The translations under genes and the position numbers were made by a program. Under the pieces are notes generated by a model, which saw nothing but the letters and a program-made list of their open reading frames with translations, was not told the origin of the DNA and did no database searches. A stretch of DNA of 64,000 bases from Candidatus Thiothrix sulfatifontis (GTDB lineage Bacteria; Pseudomonadota; Gammaproteobacteria; Thiotrichales; Thiotrichaceae): positions 992,001-1,056,000 of the forward strand of contig CP094685.1 of the NCBI GenBank assembly GCA_022828425.1. Reading direction: 5' to 3'. Position 1 is the first letter of the stretch, and the number at the start of each line of letters is the position of its first letter. Positions 1 through 9,327 of this stretch are shown here, in pieces.

Positions 1-970
1 AGCGCCGTTCATGCCTGCTGCACCAGTAGCGCCGGTAGCACCGTTCATGCCTGCTGCACCAGTAGCGCCGGTAGCGCCGTTCATGCCTGCTGCACCAGTA
101 GCGCCGGTAGCGCCGTTCATGCCTGCTGCACCAGTAGCGCCGGTAGCGCCGGTAGCGCCGTCTTCACCATCACAGCCATCGCGACCAGCAGCGCCAGTGG
201 CACCGTTCATGCCTGCTGCACCAGTAGCGCCGGTAGCGCCGTTCATGCCTGCTGCACCAGTAGCGCCGGTAGCACCGTCTTGACCGTCAGTACCATTGGT
301 ACCGTTCATGCCTGCTGCACCAGTAGCGCCGGTAGCGCCGTTCATGCCTGCTGCACCAGTAGCGCCGGTAGCACCGTTCATGCCTGCTGCACCAGTAGCG
401 CCGGTAGCACCGTCTTGACCGTCAGTACCATTGGTACCGTTCATGCCTGCTGCACCAGTAGCGCCGGTAGCGCCGTTCATGCCTGCTGCACCAGTAGCGC
501 CGGTAGCACCGTTCATGCCTGCTGCACCAGTAGCGCCGGTAGCACCGTTCATGCCTGCTGCACCAGTAGCGCCGGTAGCACCGTTCATGCCTGCTGCACC
601 AGTAGCGCCGGTAGCGCCGTCTTCACCATCACAGCCATCGCGACCAGCAGCGCCAGTGGCACCGTTCATGCCTGCTGCACCAGTAGCGCCGGTAGCACCG
701 TTCATGCCTGCTGCACCAGTAGCGCCGGTAGCACCGTTCATGCCTGCTGCACCAGTAGCGCCGGTAGCACCGTTCATGCCTGCTGCACCAGTAGCGCCGG
801 TAGCACCGTCTTGACCGTCAGTACCATTGGTACCGTTCATGCCTGCTGCACCAGTAGCGCCGGTAGCACCGTCTTGACCGTCAGTACCATTGGTACCATT
901 GGTACCGTTCATGCCTGCTGCACCAGTAGCGCCGGTAGCGCCGGTAGCGCCATTCATGCCTGCTGCACCA
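1..970 (-). repeat. 36-bp tandem repeats coding [12 protein letters not shown]
   Basis: Near-identical 36-bp units, each coding 12 residues of Gly-X-Y, fill this stretch on the minus strand. Variant spacers coding [11 protein letters not shown] or [11 protein letters not shown] recur in the same order more than once, so blocks larger than one unit have also been duplicated. Most unit differences are single synonymous changes (GCC/GCA), which points to recent homogenisation. Copy number is likely to vary between strains, and a short-read assembly could be collapsed here. Confidence 0.9.
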
Positions 971-2097
971 GTAGCGCCGGTGTATCCACGATCACCCTTG
1001 TCACCGCGATCACCTTTGTCGCCTTTCAAGCCGGTGTCGCCTTTATCACCCTTGTCACCGCGATCACCTTTGTCGCCTTTCAAGCCGGTGTCGCCTTTAT
1101 CACCCTTGTCGCCGCGATCACCTTTGTCGCCTTTCAAGCCGGTGTATCCACGATCACCCTTGTCACCGCGATCACCTTTGTCGCCTTTCAAGCCGGTGTC
1201 GCCTTTATCACCCTTGTCACCGCGATCACCTTTGTCGCCTTTCAAGCCGGTGTCGCCTTTATCACCCTTGTCACCGCGATCACCTTTGTCGCCTTTCAAG
1301 CCGGTGTCGCCTTTATCACCCTTGTCGCCGCGATCACCTTTGTCGCCTTTCAAGCCGGTATCGCCTTTATCACCCTTGTCACCGCGATCACCTTTGTCGC
1401 CTTTCAAGCCGGTGTATCCACGATCACCCTTGTCACCGCGATCACCTTTGTCGCCTTTCAAGCCGGTATCGCCACGGTCGCCCTTAGCACCTGTTGCGCC
1501 TGCTGATCCGGTGGCACCAGTAGCGCCGGTGTATCCACGATCGCCTTTGTCACCTTTGTCGCCTTTCAAGCCGGTATCGCCACGGTCGCCCTTAGCGCCA
1601 GTTGCGCCTGCTGATCCGGTGGCACCAGTAGCGCCTTGAGCGCCAGTTGCACCTTGTGAACCATAATTGCCATGACCACGCCCGTGACCAGTACCGTGAC
1701 TGTTGCCAGTACCGTGGCTGTTGCCAGTACCGTGGCTGTTGCCAGTACCGTTGCTGTTGCCAGTACCGTGGCTGTTGCCAGTACCGTGGCTGTTGCCAGT
1801 ACCGTGGCTGTTGCCAGTACCGTTGCTGTTGCCAGTACCAGTGCCGCAATCGTCGCCGCCTTGACCACCTTGGCTGCCACCGCTCTGCAACTGTTGCAGC
1901 ATCTGCATGATCATTTGCAGCAAGCTCATCAGCAATTGAGTGGTATCACCGCTCATCCCTGGTAGTGAACTAGCGCCACCCGTCATGGACGCAGTAGGTG
2001 TGCTTGAACCAGACGTGGAATTAGTGTTGCTGCTGCCATAGTTACCGCTAATCACTGAGTGATTGCTGGTGCCATTGAGAGTGTTGTAATTGGACAT
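1..2097 (-). CDS. Collagen-like repeat surface protein, C-terminal part outside window
   Basis: The minus-strand frame from ATG at 2097 stays open to the left edge (699 codons visible, no stop), with an AAAGGAG ribosome site just upstream. The product starts [18 protein letters not shown], then a Ser/Thr-rich stretch, a short Met/Gln/Leu-rich helix ([17 protein letters not shown]) at about residues 75-93, and Gly-Thr-Gly-Asn-Ser-His repeats. From about residue 147 it is continuous Gly-X-Y: first 18-residue units built on [18 protein letters not shown], then 12-residue units [12 protein letters not shown] with interspersed [11 protein letters not shown] and [11 protein letters not shown]. Gly-X-Y tracts of this type are known to fold as collagen triple helices in bacterial surface and filament proteins. 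No Sec signal peptide is evident, so the export route is unclear. Single Cys residues occur in GDDCG and GRDGCDG units. A surface or sheath role is inference. Confidence 0.88.
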   Translation of the reverse strand, partial: MSNYNTLNGTSNHSVISGNYGSSNTNSTSGSSTPTASMTGGASSLPGMSGDTTQLLMSLLQMIMQMLQQLQSGGSQGGQGGDDCGTGTGNSNGTGNSHGTGNSHGTGNSHGTGNSNGTGNSHGTGNSHGTGNSHGTGHGRGHGNYGSQGATGAQGATGATGSAGATGAKGDRGDTGLKGDKGDKGDRGYTGATGATGSAGATGAKGDRGDTGLKGDKGDRGDKGDRGYTGLKGDKGDRGDKGDKGDTGLKGDKGDRGDKGDKGDTGLKGDKGDRGDKGDKGDTGLKGDKGDRGDKGDKGDTGLKGDKGDRGDKGDRGYTGLKGDKGDRGDKGDKGDTGLKGDKGDRGDKGDKGDTGLKGDKGDRGDKGDRGYTGATGAAGMNGATGATGATGAAGMNGTNGTNGTDGQDGATGATGAAGMNGTNGTDGQDGATGATGAAGMNGATGATGAAGMNGATGATGAAGMNGATGATGAAGMNGATGAAGRDGCDGEDGATGATGAAGMNGATGATGAAGMNGATGATGAAGMNGATGATGAAGMNGATGATGAAGMNGTNGTDGQDGATGATGAAGMNGATGATGAAGMNGATGATGAAGMNGTNGTDGQDGATGATGAAGMNGATGATGAAGMNGATGAAGRDGCDGEDGATGATGATGAAGMNGATGATGAAGMNGATGATGAAGMNGATGATGAAGMNGA
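975..1480 (-). repeat. 54-bp tandem repeats coding charged Gly-X-Y
   Basis: Eight or so units of 54 bp code for 18 residues each, of the pattern [18 protein letters not shown]. Some units have Tyr (GYT) in place of Asp-Thr. The Lys-Gly-Asp triplets are the type known to stabilise collagen helices through Lys-Asp ion pairs in bacterial collagens. A further composite copy at about 1480-1640 mixes these with [16 protein letters not shown] units. Confidence 0.88.
1681..1845 (-). repeat. 18-bp tandem repeats coding GTGNSH
   Basis: About nine 18-bp units on the minus strand code for Gly-Thr-Gly-Asn-Ser-His (His replaced by Asn in two units). They link the N-terminal region to the collagen-like part. 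The regular His spacing could bind metal, but that is only a possibility. Confidence 0.85.
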
Positions 2098-2461
2098 TTC
2101 TTGCTCCTTTGCCTTTACTAATAGTGGCTGAAGTCATTTCAGCCGCTTTTTATTATTCCGGGCGTAACAGCCTGAGTGATTCAGGGCTAACAGACGTGCC
2201 AAAGAATCCATATCAGACGTGCCGTTTCTGTTGCACGCGGAATAAATTTTGTCGCGCTCTGCTTTGAGTCATGGTGCGTTGCGCGATGCACTGGAGTATG
2301 TGTCAAGCTTTTTTGGTTGGTGATGGCAGGAGGGATGAAAGTTGCAAACTCGCTTACGAGCGGTGCAAATGCAGGTGTTGTTTGGGCGTTTACAACGGCA
2401 GATGATTCGCTGATGATGCGGTTTTAAGTATTCACCCATCATTTTAGAAGGTTGCTGCCTC
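2098..2461. other. Divergent intergenic region with hairpin and direct repeat
   Basis: There is no gene in this 364-bp gap between the collagen-like gene and the AmpG-like gene, which are transcribed away from each other. It holds an inverted repeat, GGCTGAA / TTCAGCC (2126-2132 and 2138-2144), followed on the plus strand by CGCTTTTTATT. This is terminator-like for rightward reading, although no rightward gene ends here. It also holds a 10-bp direct repeat CAGACGTGCC at 2191-2200 and 2214-2223, spaced 23 bp apart, which could be a paired regulator site. Promoters for both genes must lie here, but none is clear by eye. Confidence 0.5.
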
Positions 2462-4009
2462 ATGACTGAATCCTCTCCTGCCAAGCCGTTGAGCTGGGCT
2501 GAAGCGTTGCAAGCGTTTCTGCACCCGCGCGTTATCACGATGTTGTTCCTAGGGTTTTCGGCGGGGGTGCCGTATCTGCTGATTTTTTCTTCCTTGTCAT
2601 TGTGGTTGGGCGAGGCGGGCATTAAGCGTGAAGCAGTGACATTTTTCAGTTGGGCGGCGTTGGGATACTCGTTCAAGTTTGTGTGGGCACCGTTGATTGA
2701 TAAGCTACCGATTCCGTGGCTGACAGACGGTTTGGGAAAACGTCGGGCATGGTTATTGGTGGCTCAGTTGTTAATTATTTTGGCCATTGTGTTGATGGGA
2801 AGCATTGACCCGGCACTGGGTGCGGATCAGTTAGAGCTGATGGCAAAAGCGGCAGTGTTGTTAGGTTTTGCTGCCGCCACGCAAGATGTGGTGATTGATG
2901 CGTATCGGATTGAGTCAGCAGAAGTGCGCTTGCAGCCCATCATGTCATCGACTTATGTGGCGGGTTATCGCGTCGGGATGATTGTGGCGGGTGCGGGTGC
3001 GCTGTTTTTGGCGTCGGCTTGGGGGTCGGATAAAGGGCATTATGTGTATCTGGCTTGGCAATGGACATACCTGGTGATGGCCTTGACGATGTTGATTGGG
3101 GTAGTGACGACATTGCTGATTCCTGAGCCGCCAGCCCGTCAAACGGATAAGTATCACTACGCGACTTGGGATTATATCCGTTTGGTGTTGGTGTTTGCCT
3201 GTGCAGTGACGGGATTGATCAACACATTTTCCGAGACAGGAAAAGCCTTTGAAATATTACAGGCGTGGAGTGGCACTGATCCCGTTATCAAATTTGGTTT
3301 GGAGGCGTTACGTTTGCTACTGGCGGTGGGTGTGGCGGTGTTGATTGGTTGGGCGTTGGTCGCGTTGGGTGCGGTGAATCGGACGATAGCGCAGGAAACA
3401 TGGATTGAACCCATCGCTGAGTTTTTCCGGCGCTATGGCTTGAAAACAGCGCTGTTGCTGTTGGCTTTGATTGGTTTGTATCGGATTTCCGATATTGTGC
3501 CGGGCGTCATTTCTAACGTGTTTTATCAGGATTTGGGATTCAGTAAGCCAGAAATTGCGACAGCGGTGAAGACGTTTGGGGTGATTGTGAGTATTGCGGG
3601 TGGATTCTTTGGCGGCGTGTTTGCCAACCGTTACGGGGTGATGCGTACCTTGATGTTGGGGGCGATTTTGACCGCGCTTACCAATTTGGTGTTCGTGTGG
3701 TTGGCGTATGTGGGGCATGACGTGGTGGTGATGTACACCGCAGTGACGGCGGATAATTTGGCGGCCGGGTTCGCGAGTGCGGCATTCGTGGCGTTTTTGT
3801 CTTCACTGACCAGTGTGTCATTCACGGCGGTGCAGTACGCGATTTTTAGCTCGTTGATGACCTTGTTGCCGAAAACCATTGGCGGGTATTCCGGCACGAT
3901 CGTTGACAGTATTGGCTACCCCGGCTTTTTCACGTTTACCACCCTGATTGGGATTCCGGTGCTGTGGTTGGTGTGGGCGGTGGGTAAGCATTTGCAGGTG
4001 GAGCAATGA
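2462..4009 (+). CDS. ampG: AmpG-family MFS permease (muropeptide transporter-like)
   Basis: This 515-residue, very hydrophobic protein has about 12-14 membrane segments. The N-terminal stretch (LFLGFSAGVPYLLIFSSLSLWLGEAGI), a loop beginning ATQDVVIDAYRIES and the spread of transmembrane helices fit the AmpG/PAT branch of the major facilitator superfamily. AmpG in E. coli (491 residues) imports anhydromuropeptides released during wall turnover, for recycling. An AGAAGG sequence lies about 10 bases upstream of the ATG. The 3' end overlaps the convergent glycosyltransferase gene by 74 bp. Family membership is clear. The exact substrate is inferred, since other members of this branch have different cargo. 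Confidence 0.82.
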   Translation: MTESSPAKPLSWAEALQAFLHPRVITMLFLGFSAGVPYLLIFSSLSLWLGEAGIKREAVTFFSWAALGYSFKFVWAPLIDKLPIPWLTDGLGKRRAWLLVAQLLIILAIVLMGSIDPALGADQLELMAKAAVLLGFAAATQDVVIDAYRIESAEVRLQPIMSSTYVAGYRVGMIVAGAGALFLASAWGSDKGHYVYLAWQWTYLVMALTMLIGVVTTLLIPEPPARQTDKYHYATWDYIRLVLVFACAVTGLINTFSETGKAFEILQAWSGTDPVIKFGLEALRLLLAVGVAVLIGWALVALGAVNRTIAQETWIEPIAEFFRRYGLKTALLLLALIGLYRISDIVPGVISNVFYQDLGFSKPEIATAVKTFGVIVSIAGGFFGGVFANRYGVMRTLMLGAILTALTNLVFVWLAYVGHDVVVMYTAVTADNLAAGFASAAFVAFLSSLTSVSFTAVQYAIFSSLMTLLPKTIGGYSGTIVDSIGYPGFFTFTTLIGIPVLWLVWAVGKHLQVEQ

Positions 4010-4733
4010 CTGGGAGGTCTAGCTCGGTGTAGTGTTTTTTGGAAATGTGGCGATGATTTTGGTTACGATCAGTGCTTTGCGAGTTGTAGATGCTGTAAAT
4101 AATGCCTAAATCTTGTTCGATTTCGACTTGGCGGTAGGGGTGCAAAGTTCTAAGCGCTTCAATGGTGACGGTGTAGGGAATTGGCCCGGTGGTGCGAATT
4201 ACGCCCTTGAACCCGACGCCAACCGCAGCGGGGTTGTAGTGCAAAATGTTATGGAGCACTTGGCGAATTACCGCTTGCAGAAAAGGGTGTCCGGCAACGC
4301 CTATCACATGCCATTGTTGGAATTCACCGCGCTCAATTCCGGCGAGTTCCGGGTGTAGCCCCCAGCCGTAGTAGTTGTCGTCATCCCATTTGGAAAGAAT
4401 GTAGCGGTCATCGGGTAGCAGCACCGCATCTAACGGGCGGGTAATGGTGCTTTTCATGTCGAGATAAACCCCACCTTCGGCATAAATCAACAGATACCGA
4501 AACAGATCCGCCCGCGCTGCCCCGTAAGCAGGGTCGATGCATTGGTAGACGTTCAGTATGTCTTGCCCGTAGCGTTGCAGAATAAAAGCTTCAATATCCG
4601 CGTCGTCATACAGGCGGTATTCCCAAGTGGGGTTGAGTTGCTGAATCCGCTGAATATTGGCTTGCAACGGAGGCGGTAACGCGGTTTTGGTGAAATACGT
4701 TTGGTGAATAATGCGTGGAATACGTGTTTGCAT
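3936..4733 (-). CDS. Glycosyltransferase, Gly_transf_sug (OCH1-like) type
   Basis: This 265-residue cytoplasmic protein opens with IPRIIHQTYFT, the usual start of the DXD-sugar-binding glycosyltransferases related to OCH1 and capsular transferases. The central block AARADLFRYLLIYAEGGVYLD (about residues 92-112) is the hallmark of that family. Here the metal/nucleotide-sugar motif reads LDMKS, with Lys where many members have a second Asp; I recall the same variation in bacterial members of the family. It probably adds a sugar to a surface polysaccharide or glycolipid; donor and acceptor are unknown. The last 25 codons, Pro-rich, overlap the end of the AmpG-like gene tail to tail. No polysaccharide operon is nearby. 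Confidence 0.8.
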   Translation of the reverse strand: MQTRIPRIIHQTYFTKTALPPPLQANIQRIQQLNPTWEYRLYDDADIEAFILQRYGQDILNVYQCIDPAYGAARADLFRYLLIYAEGGVYLDMKSTITRPLDAVLLPDDRYILSKWDDDNYYGWGLHPELAGIERGEFQQWHVIGVAGHPFLQAVIRQVLHNILHYNPAAVGVGFKGVIRTTGPIPYTVTIEALRTLHPYRQVEIEQDLGIIYSIYNSQSTDRNQNHRHISKKHYTELDLPVIAPPANAYPPPTPTTAPESQSGW

Positions 4734-4835
4734 GGCTGTTTCCCTCGTGTTTCTAAGACATCAAGTTGACAACAGTTTAGGCGAGCAGCGGGCACGGGTG
4801 CAGTGCGGAGGCGACGAGTGTTACCAGTTTGCTTA

Positions 4836-6116
4836 CTAGCTGATAGTTTTGAACAATATTTGCGAATTGCGCTGGTAGTTGTACAGCGATTTTTTATTCG
4901 CAGGCAGTTCGTCCACGCTGCCTTTGACAAAGCCGCGTTCACGGAACCAGTCGGTGGTTTGCGTCGTCAGCACCAACAGGCGATGTTTGCCTTGGGTTTT
5001 GGCGAGTTGTTCCATGTGTTTAAGCAGTTTGTCGCCCCGATTGCCGCCTTGATAAGCGGCGTTTACGGCAAGGCAAGCCAGCTCCGCTACTTGCGGATCG
5101 GCGGTGTCATACAGCGCAACACAGGCAATGATTTCGCGGTCACGGATAATGATGCGGAAGTTGTGAATTTCCAATTCCAATTGTTCGCGGGAACGCTTGA
5201 TCAAAATACCACGCTCTTCCAGCGGGCGGATCAGTTCTAAAATGCCGCTGATGTCTTCCACCCCAGCGGCTCGCAAGCGCTCGAATTGTTCGGCGGCAAT
5301 CAGGCTGCCCACGCCGTCGCGGGTATACAATTCCAGCAGCAATGCGCCATCAATCTCGGCATCGAGTAGGTGGATGCGTTCCACTTGGTGTTCGGCGGCT
5401 TCAATCACGGCGGGGAGTAGTGAGTTGTAGGGCAAGCTCGCTTTGGCTTCTTCAAGGGTGAGTTCGTGCGGCAAATTCAGCGGCTGGTGGCTGAGGAAAA
5501 TCAGCTTGTCGGCTTTAATCGCTTGGGTGGCAGCCACCGCGACTTGTTCGTAACGTAAATTGTAGGCTTCGCCCGTCGGTGAATAGCCCATCGGCGAGAG
5601 CAGCACGATATTGCCGGAATCGAGTTGCTGCTGCATCAGCGTGTGATTGATTTTACGCACTTGTCCGCTGTAGCCGTAGTCGATGCCATCGCAAATGCCG
5701 AGCGGACGTGCCGTGATGTAATTGCCGGAAACAATCCCCAAGCCTTCATTATTCAGCGACGGTTGATTGAGGGCATGAGTCAGCAAGTTTTCGATGCGAA
5801 TGCGCAAAAAACCAATGGCTTCCTGCGCCGCGAGCAAGGAAGTGCTGTCGGTAATGCGAATGCCTTTGTGCAAGCGAATCGGCGTATTAGTGCGGTGCAG
5901 GCGTTCGTCAATTTGTGGGCGCGTGCCATGCACTAACACCAGCCGTGCGCCGAGGCTGGAAATGATGGCGAGGTCTTGCACAATTTGCCGAAAGCGTGGC
6001 GTGGCAATCACTTCACCCGCAAACGCGATCACGAAGGTTTTGCCGCGATGGTTGTGGATGTAGGGTGCGGCTTCGCGGAAAAATGTGACGCTGTGCGGGT
6101 TGGGTGCTGGCCTCAT
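4836..6116 (-). CDS. argA: N-acetylglutamate synthase
   Basis: Amino-acid N-acetyltransferase for the first step of arginine synthesis: acetyl-CoA plus glutamate gives N-acetylglutamate. The 426-residue length is near the usual ~440. An N-terminal amino-acid-kinase-like domain (FVIAFAGEVI..., LVLVHGTRPQID at about 55-70) is followed by a C-terminal GNAT domain (about 290-426, with CLAVNAAYQGGNRGDKLLKH as the acetyl-CoA loop). This is the classical ArgA layout. The kinase-like domain is catalytically dead in known ArgA proteins and carries the arginine feedback site. The stop codon of diaA upstream lies only 4 bp before this start, so the two are probably cotranscribed. Confidence 0.93.
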   Translation of the reverse strand: MRPAPNPHSVTFFREAAPYIHNHRGKTFVIAFAGEVIATPRFRQIVQDLAIISSLGARLVLVHGTRPQIDERLHRTNTPIRLHKGIRITDSTSLLAAQEAIGFLRIRIENLLTHALNQPSLNNEGLGIVSGNYITARPLGICDGIDYGYSGQVRKINHTLMQQQLDSGNIVLLSPMGYSPTGEAYNLRYEQVAVAATQAIKADKLIFLSHQPLNLPHELTLEEAKASLPYNSLLPAVIEAAEHQVERIHLLDAEIDGALLLELYTRDGVGSLIAAEQFERLRAAGVEDISGILELIRPLEERGILIKRSREQLELEIHNFRIIIRDREIIACVALYDTADPQVAELACLAVNAAYQGGNRGDKLLKHMEQLAKTQGKHRLLVLTTQTTDWFRERGFVKGSVDELPANKKSLYNYQRNSQILFKTIS

Positions 6117-6120
6117 CGCG

Positions 6121-6714
<594 letters not shown>

Positions 6715-7095
6715 TTAGCCCGCCTCGAAAGCGTTTTTGATCCAATTTATGTCGTTATCACCTTCCACCGCTACCACGTCGAAACGCGCTTGGGCGTTGG
6801 GGGCGCGGTATTGCAGGTAGTGTTGCGCGGTGCGGATGATACGCGCTTGCTTGCGTGGGTCAATACTGAGCAATGCGCCGCCGTAACGGGCGGTTTTGCG
6901 GTAGCGGACTTCGACGAATACGATAATGTCGCCGTCGCGCATGATCAGGTCGATTTCGCCCATTTTCAGGCGGTAATTCTGGTGCAGCAGGTGCAAACCG
7001 CTGGCTTGTAAGTGTTCACAAGCCAGTTGTTCGGTGCTGACGCCGCGTATGAGGTGCGGCGCTTGCGGCTTATTGTCCAACAGCTTGCGGCACAC
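6715..7095 (-). CDS. yraN: UPF0102 family protein YraN
   Basis: This 126-residue protein has the conserved core of UPF0102: NYRLKMGEIDLIMRDGDIIVFVEVRYR (here quoted in part: GEIDLI and VFVEVRYR). It resembles a Holliday-junction-resolvase-like nuclease fold, with Glu, Asp and the ExR element as probable active-site residues. The biological role of YraN is not established. Its start overlaps the end of lpoA by 26 bp and diaA follows after 3 bp, the conserved gammaproteobacterial arrangement. Confidence 0.9.
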   Translation of the reverse strand: MCRKLLDNKPQAPHLIRGVSTEQLACEHLQASGLHLLHQNYRLKMGEIDLIMRDGDIIVFVEVRYRKTARYGGALLSIDPRKQARIIRTAQHYLQYRAPNAQARFDVVAVEGDNDINWIKNAFEAG

Positions 7096-8587
7096 CGTTG
7101 GCGAAGGTGGCGAATAGCAGGGTGCGTTGGATTTGGCGATTGCCAGCTAAACGGATATTGCCGGTTTTGCCGTTGACTTGCGTGCTGGGGTTACGCGCAA
7201 TGCTGGGCAGGTTTTTGGCAATCAGGAACGCATCCATCCCCAGTGCAAACATGCGCGGGAATTGCGAGTTATTCAGAGTGCCGGATTGCAAGCCTTCCAT
7301 GACCCACGGGATTTCGGTGTATAAAATGCCGTCAAGATCGGCATCTTTACCGGGGTCAGTGCGCCCAGAAAAGATATGCGAGGTGGCGTAAATCGGCAGT
7401 TCCGGCGCTTGCGCGGCTAGTAACGGGCGCATTAAGCGGGCTTGGCTGGGGGAGGCGGCAAGAAATACCATGCTGGCACGGCCTTGCGTCGCCGCTAATG
7501 CATTTTGCACGTTTTGCAGATAGACGTTAGACGGCGCGTCGGGGAATTGCTGGATATTCACGACTTGCCCGCCCTTGGCTTGGTAGGCGGCACGGAATGC
7601 CCCGGAGATGCGATCTCCCCAACTGGAGGCGGGTGCTAACACAATGGCGGTGCGTAAGCCGCGTGCGCTGGTGGTTTCGGCGACTTGTTTGGCTTCATCT
7701 TCTGGCAATAAGCCGAATTGGTACAGCGCACCGGGGATATTGCGGCTATTGGTCAGGTAATTCAGGCTGAGCAAGGGTTTGGAGAGCACTTGCGGTTGCG
7801 CGAGGAGGTCGGCAAGGGATTCTTTATCCAATGGCCCGATGACAATATCCGCCCCATCCGCCACGGCGCGTTGGTATTGCGCCACGGCTCCACCGGCATT
7901 CACATCATAAACTTGTACGCTGGTTTCGCGGGCAACGCTGTTACGGGCGGCGTCGATACCCCGGTAGATTTCTTGCCCGACACTGCCCAATGAGCCGGAT
8001 TGCGGGAGGAGTGCGGCGACGCGCATGACGCTGGTAGGGACGAGAGCGGCTTGTACATTTTGAACGCCGGGTGCGCCGCCGCCCTTGCCACTGGCCATTG
8101 CTTGGGCGCGTTGTTGAATGTGTTTGACTTTTTCACGCAAAGCGGGAGAAAGCTCATCCAAATTGGTTGGTAAACTACGCAGTGCGAGTGTTGGGTTGTT
8201 TTGTTGCAAGGCGAGGAGTGCTTTGACATAGGCTTGGCGGGCGCGGTTTTCGCCATCCAGCGCGGCAGCGGGAACTTTTGCCAAATAGGTGTTGGTTAAT
8301 TTGGCATCACCGATAGAGGCAGCAATTTCAGCCGCTTGCAAAATGACACGCTCGCGTTGCGGCGTAGGGTAGCGGGCAGCAGCGGCGAAATAGGCTTGAG
8401 CGGCTTCGCGTTTTTTCCCCTGATTAAAGAGCGCGTTGGCTTGTTCAACCGTGGCATTGCCTTGCACAGATGAGGTGTCGTCGCTATTGATGAAGTCGTT
8501 GGGCGAACAGCCTTGCAACATGAATGTGACAGTTAATAATGCGATAGCGCAATATTTCAGAATGCTTGGGTGGCGTTGTGATGGCAT
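7070..8587 (-). CDS. lpoA: Penicillin-binding protein activator LpoA (lipoprotein)
   Basis: Outer-membrane lipoprotein that in E. coli activates PBP1A. The 505-residue product begins with a lipoprotein signal (ALLTVTFMLQGC, Cys at about 27). It then has a helical TPR-like N-terminal half (ANALFNQGKKREAAQAYFAAA) and a C-terminal periplasmic-binding-protein-like domain from about residue 190 (MRVAALLPQSGSLGSVGQEI, VIGPLDKESL). This two-domain layout is that of LpoA/LppC. It is followed, with overlap, by yraN and diaA. A TATATT at about 8624-8629 on the minus strand may be its -10 box. The usual divergent partner rsmI is not here but lies at 15604. Confidence 0.9.
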   Translation of the reverse strand: MPSQRHPSILKYCAIALLTVTFMLQGCSPNDFINSDDTSSVQGNATVEQANALFNQGKKREAAQAYFAAAARYPTPQRERVILQAAEIAASIGDAKLTNTYLAKVPAAALDGENRARQAYVKALLALQQNNPTLALRSLPTNLDELSPALREKVKHIQQRAQAMASGKGGGAPGVQNVQAALVPTSVMRVAALLPQSGSLGSVGQEIYRGIDAARNSVARETSVQVYDVNAGGAVAQYQRAVADGADIVIGPLDKESLADLLAQPQVLSKPLLSLNYLTNSRNIPGALYQFGLLPEDEAKQVAETTSARGLRTAIVLAPASSWGDRISGAFRAAYQAKGGQVVNIQQFPDAPSNVYLQNVQNALAATQGRASMVFLAASPSQARLMRPLLAAQAPELPIYATSHIFSGRTDPGKDADLDGILYTEIPWVMEGLQSGTLNNSQFPRMFALGMDAFLIAKNLPSIARNPSTQVNGKTGNIRLAGNRQIQRTLLFATFANGVPQAVGQ

Positions 8588-8660
8588 GGTCAGTCCTAGT
8601 ACCTAGTAATGGGGTATGGTTGCCAGAATATAGCATTTTTTGCTGGGTATGCAGCAGCAA

Positions 8661-8696
8661 TAAAAAGCCGTGCAGATTTCAATGTCACTGCACGGC
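8661..8696 (-). terminator. Rho-independent terminator after PEGA lipoprotein gene
   Basis: A perfect 9-bp stem (GCCGTGCAG, 8667-8675, with CTGCACGGC, 8688-8696) and a 12-base loop are followed on the minus strand by a T-rich tract (8661-8666). It lies about 70 bp past the stop of the gene ending at 8765. Confidence 0.85.
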
Positions 8697-8764
8697 AAAC
8701 TAGGATGGAGGGTCACTTATTGTATGATTGGCTGTGGTCAGTTGTTGTGCATCCTAGTGGTCAG

Positions 8765-9163
8765 TTAGCGACCTTTTTCCAGCGTCACTTTGACGGGATT
8801 AGGTTTTAAATCGTTGAGTGCGCCACTGGTCGCATCCACACCGATACCGATGACGCCGCCAAATACCGCGTTGCCGATCATGCCAGCGGTGCCGTTTTCA
8901 GAGACTTCAGGTGTTACCTGCACGGTGGCGGTTTTGTAACCCGGCTTTGCTACCATGACAGTCAACGCATTTTTGCGGGAAACTTTAAAATTGGCGGGGG
9001 TGGTGCCTGTCATGCCATTGGACAGCGTGACACTTGCCCCTGCTGGTTCAGATTCCACTTTTAAATCCTGTTCCGAACCGCGTGTGATGGTAGCGCAGCC
9101 GCTGTTTAACAGCGTAGTAGCCAAAATGAGAGTCAGTGCGGGCAGTTGCCAGTAACGTTTCAT
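8765..9163 (-). CDS. PEGA-domain lipoprotein
   Basis: The start is placed at ATG 9163 (MKRYWQLPALTL), because AAAAAGGAG lies just upstream; a longer reading from 9211 has no such site. The 132-residue product has a lipoprotein signal ending TTLLNSGC. It continues with VESEPAGASVTLSNGMTGTTP and VMVAKPGYKTATVQVTP, a PEGA-type beta-sandwich repeat often found in surface-exposed lipoproteins. A glycine-rich hydrophobic stretch (AGMIGNAVFGGVIGIGVDATSGA) and a Pro-Asn-Pro-Val-Lys-Val-Thr-Leu end resemble small outer-membrane lipoproteins of unknown role. It has its own terminator. Confidence 0.8.
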   Translation of the reverse strand: MKRYWQLPALTLILATTLLNSGCATITRGSEQDLKVESEPAGASVTLSNGMTGTTPANFKVSRKNALTVMVAKPGYKTATVQVTPEVSENGTAGMIGNAVFGGVIGIGVDATSGALNDLKPNPVKVTLEKGR

Positions 9164-9249
9164 AGGGTCTCCTTTTTGAATGCAATGAATAAAATGTTCA
9201 CGTTCAGGCATACGCTATCGACTCGTAAAAGGGGTTAAATCTATTACAT

Positions 9250-9271
9250 AAAAAAGCCTGAGCGATCAGGC
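9250..9271 (-). terminator. Rho-independent terminator after PH-like membrane gene
   Basis: GCCTGA (9256-9261) and TCAGGC (9266-9271) pair around a GCGA tetraloop. Six T follow on the minus strand (9250-9255). It lies 57 bp past the stop of the gene ending at 9328. Confidence 0.8.
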
Positions 9272-9327
9272 GGGAACTGCAAGCGTTACCGCTACAACTA
9301 GGATGGGTGCCTCTGTGCATGGGTGTT

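Noticed and set aside
1-970. 36-bp repeats as a possible CRISPR array
   Set aside because: The units are directly adjacent with no unique spacers and code for continuous Gly-X-Y; no cas gene is near.
11-1965. Several plus-strand ORFs of 87-408 codons (Pro/Ala- and Cys/Ser-rich)
   Set aside because: They are mirror readings of the minus-strand collagen-like gene; Gly-X-Y codons read backwards leave other frames open. The minus-strand frame has the ribosome site and a known fold.
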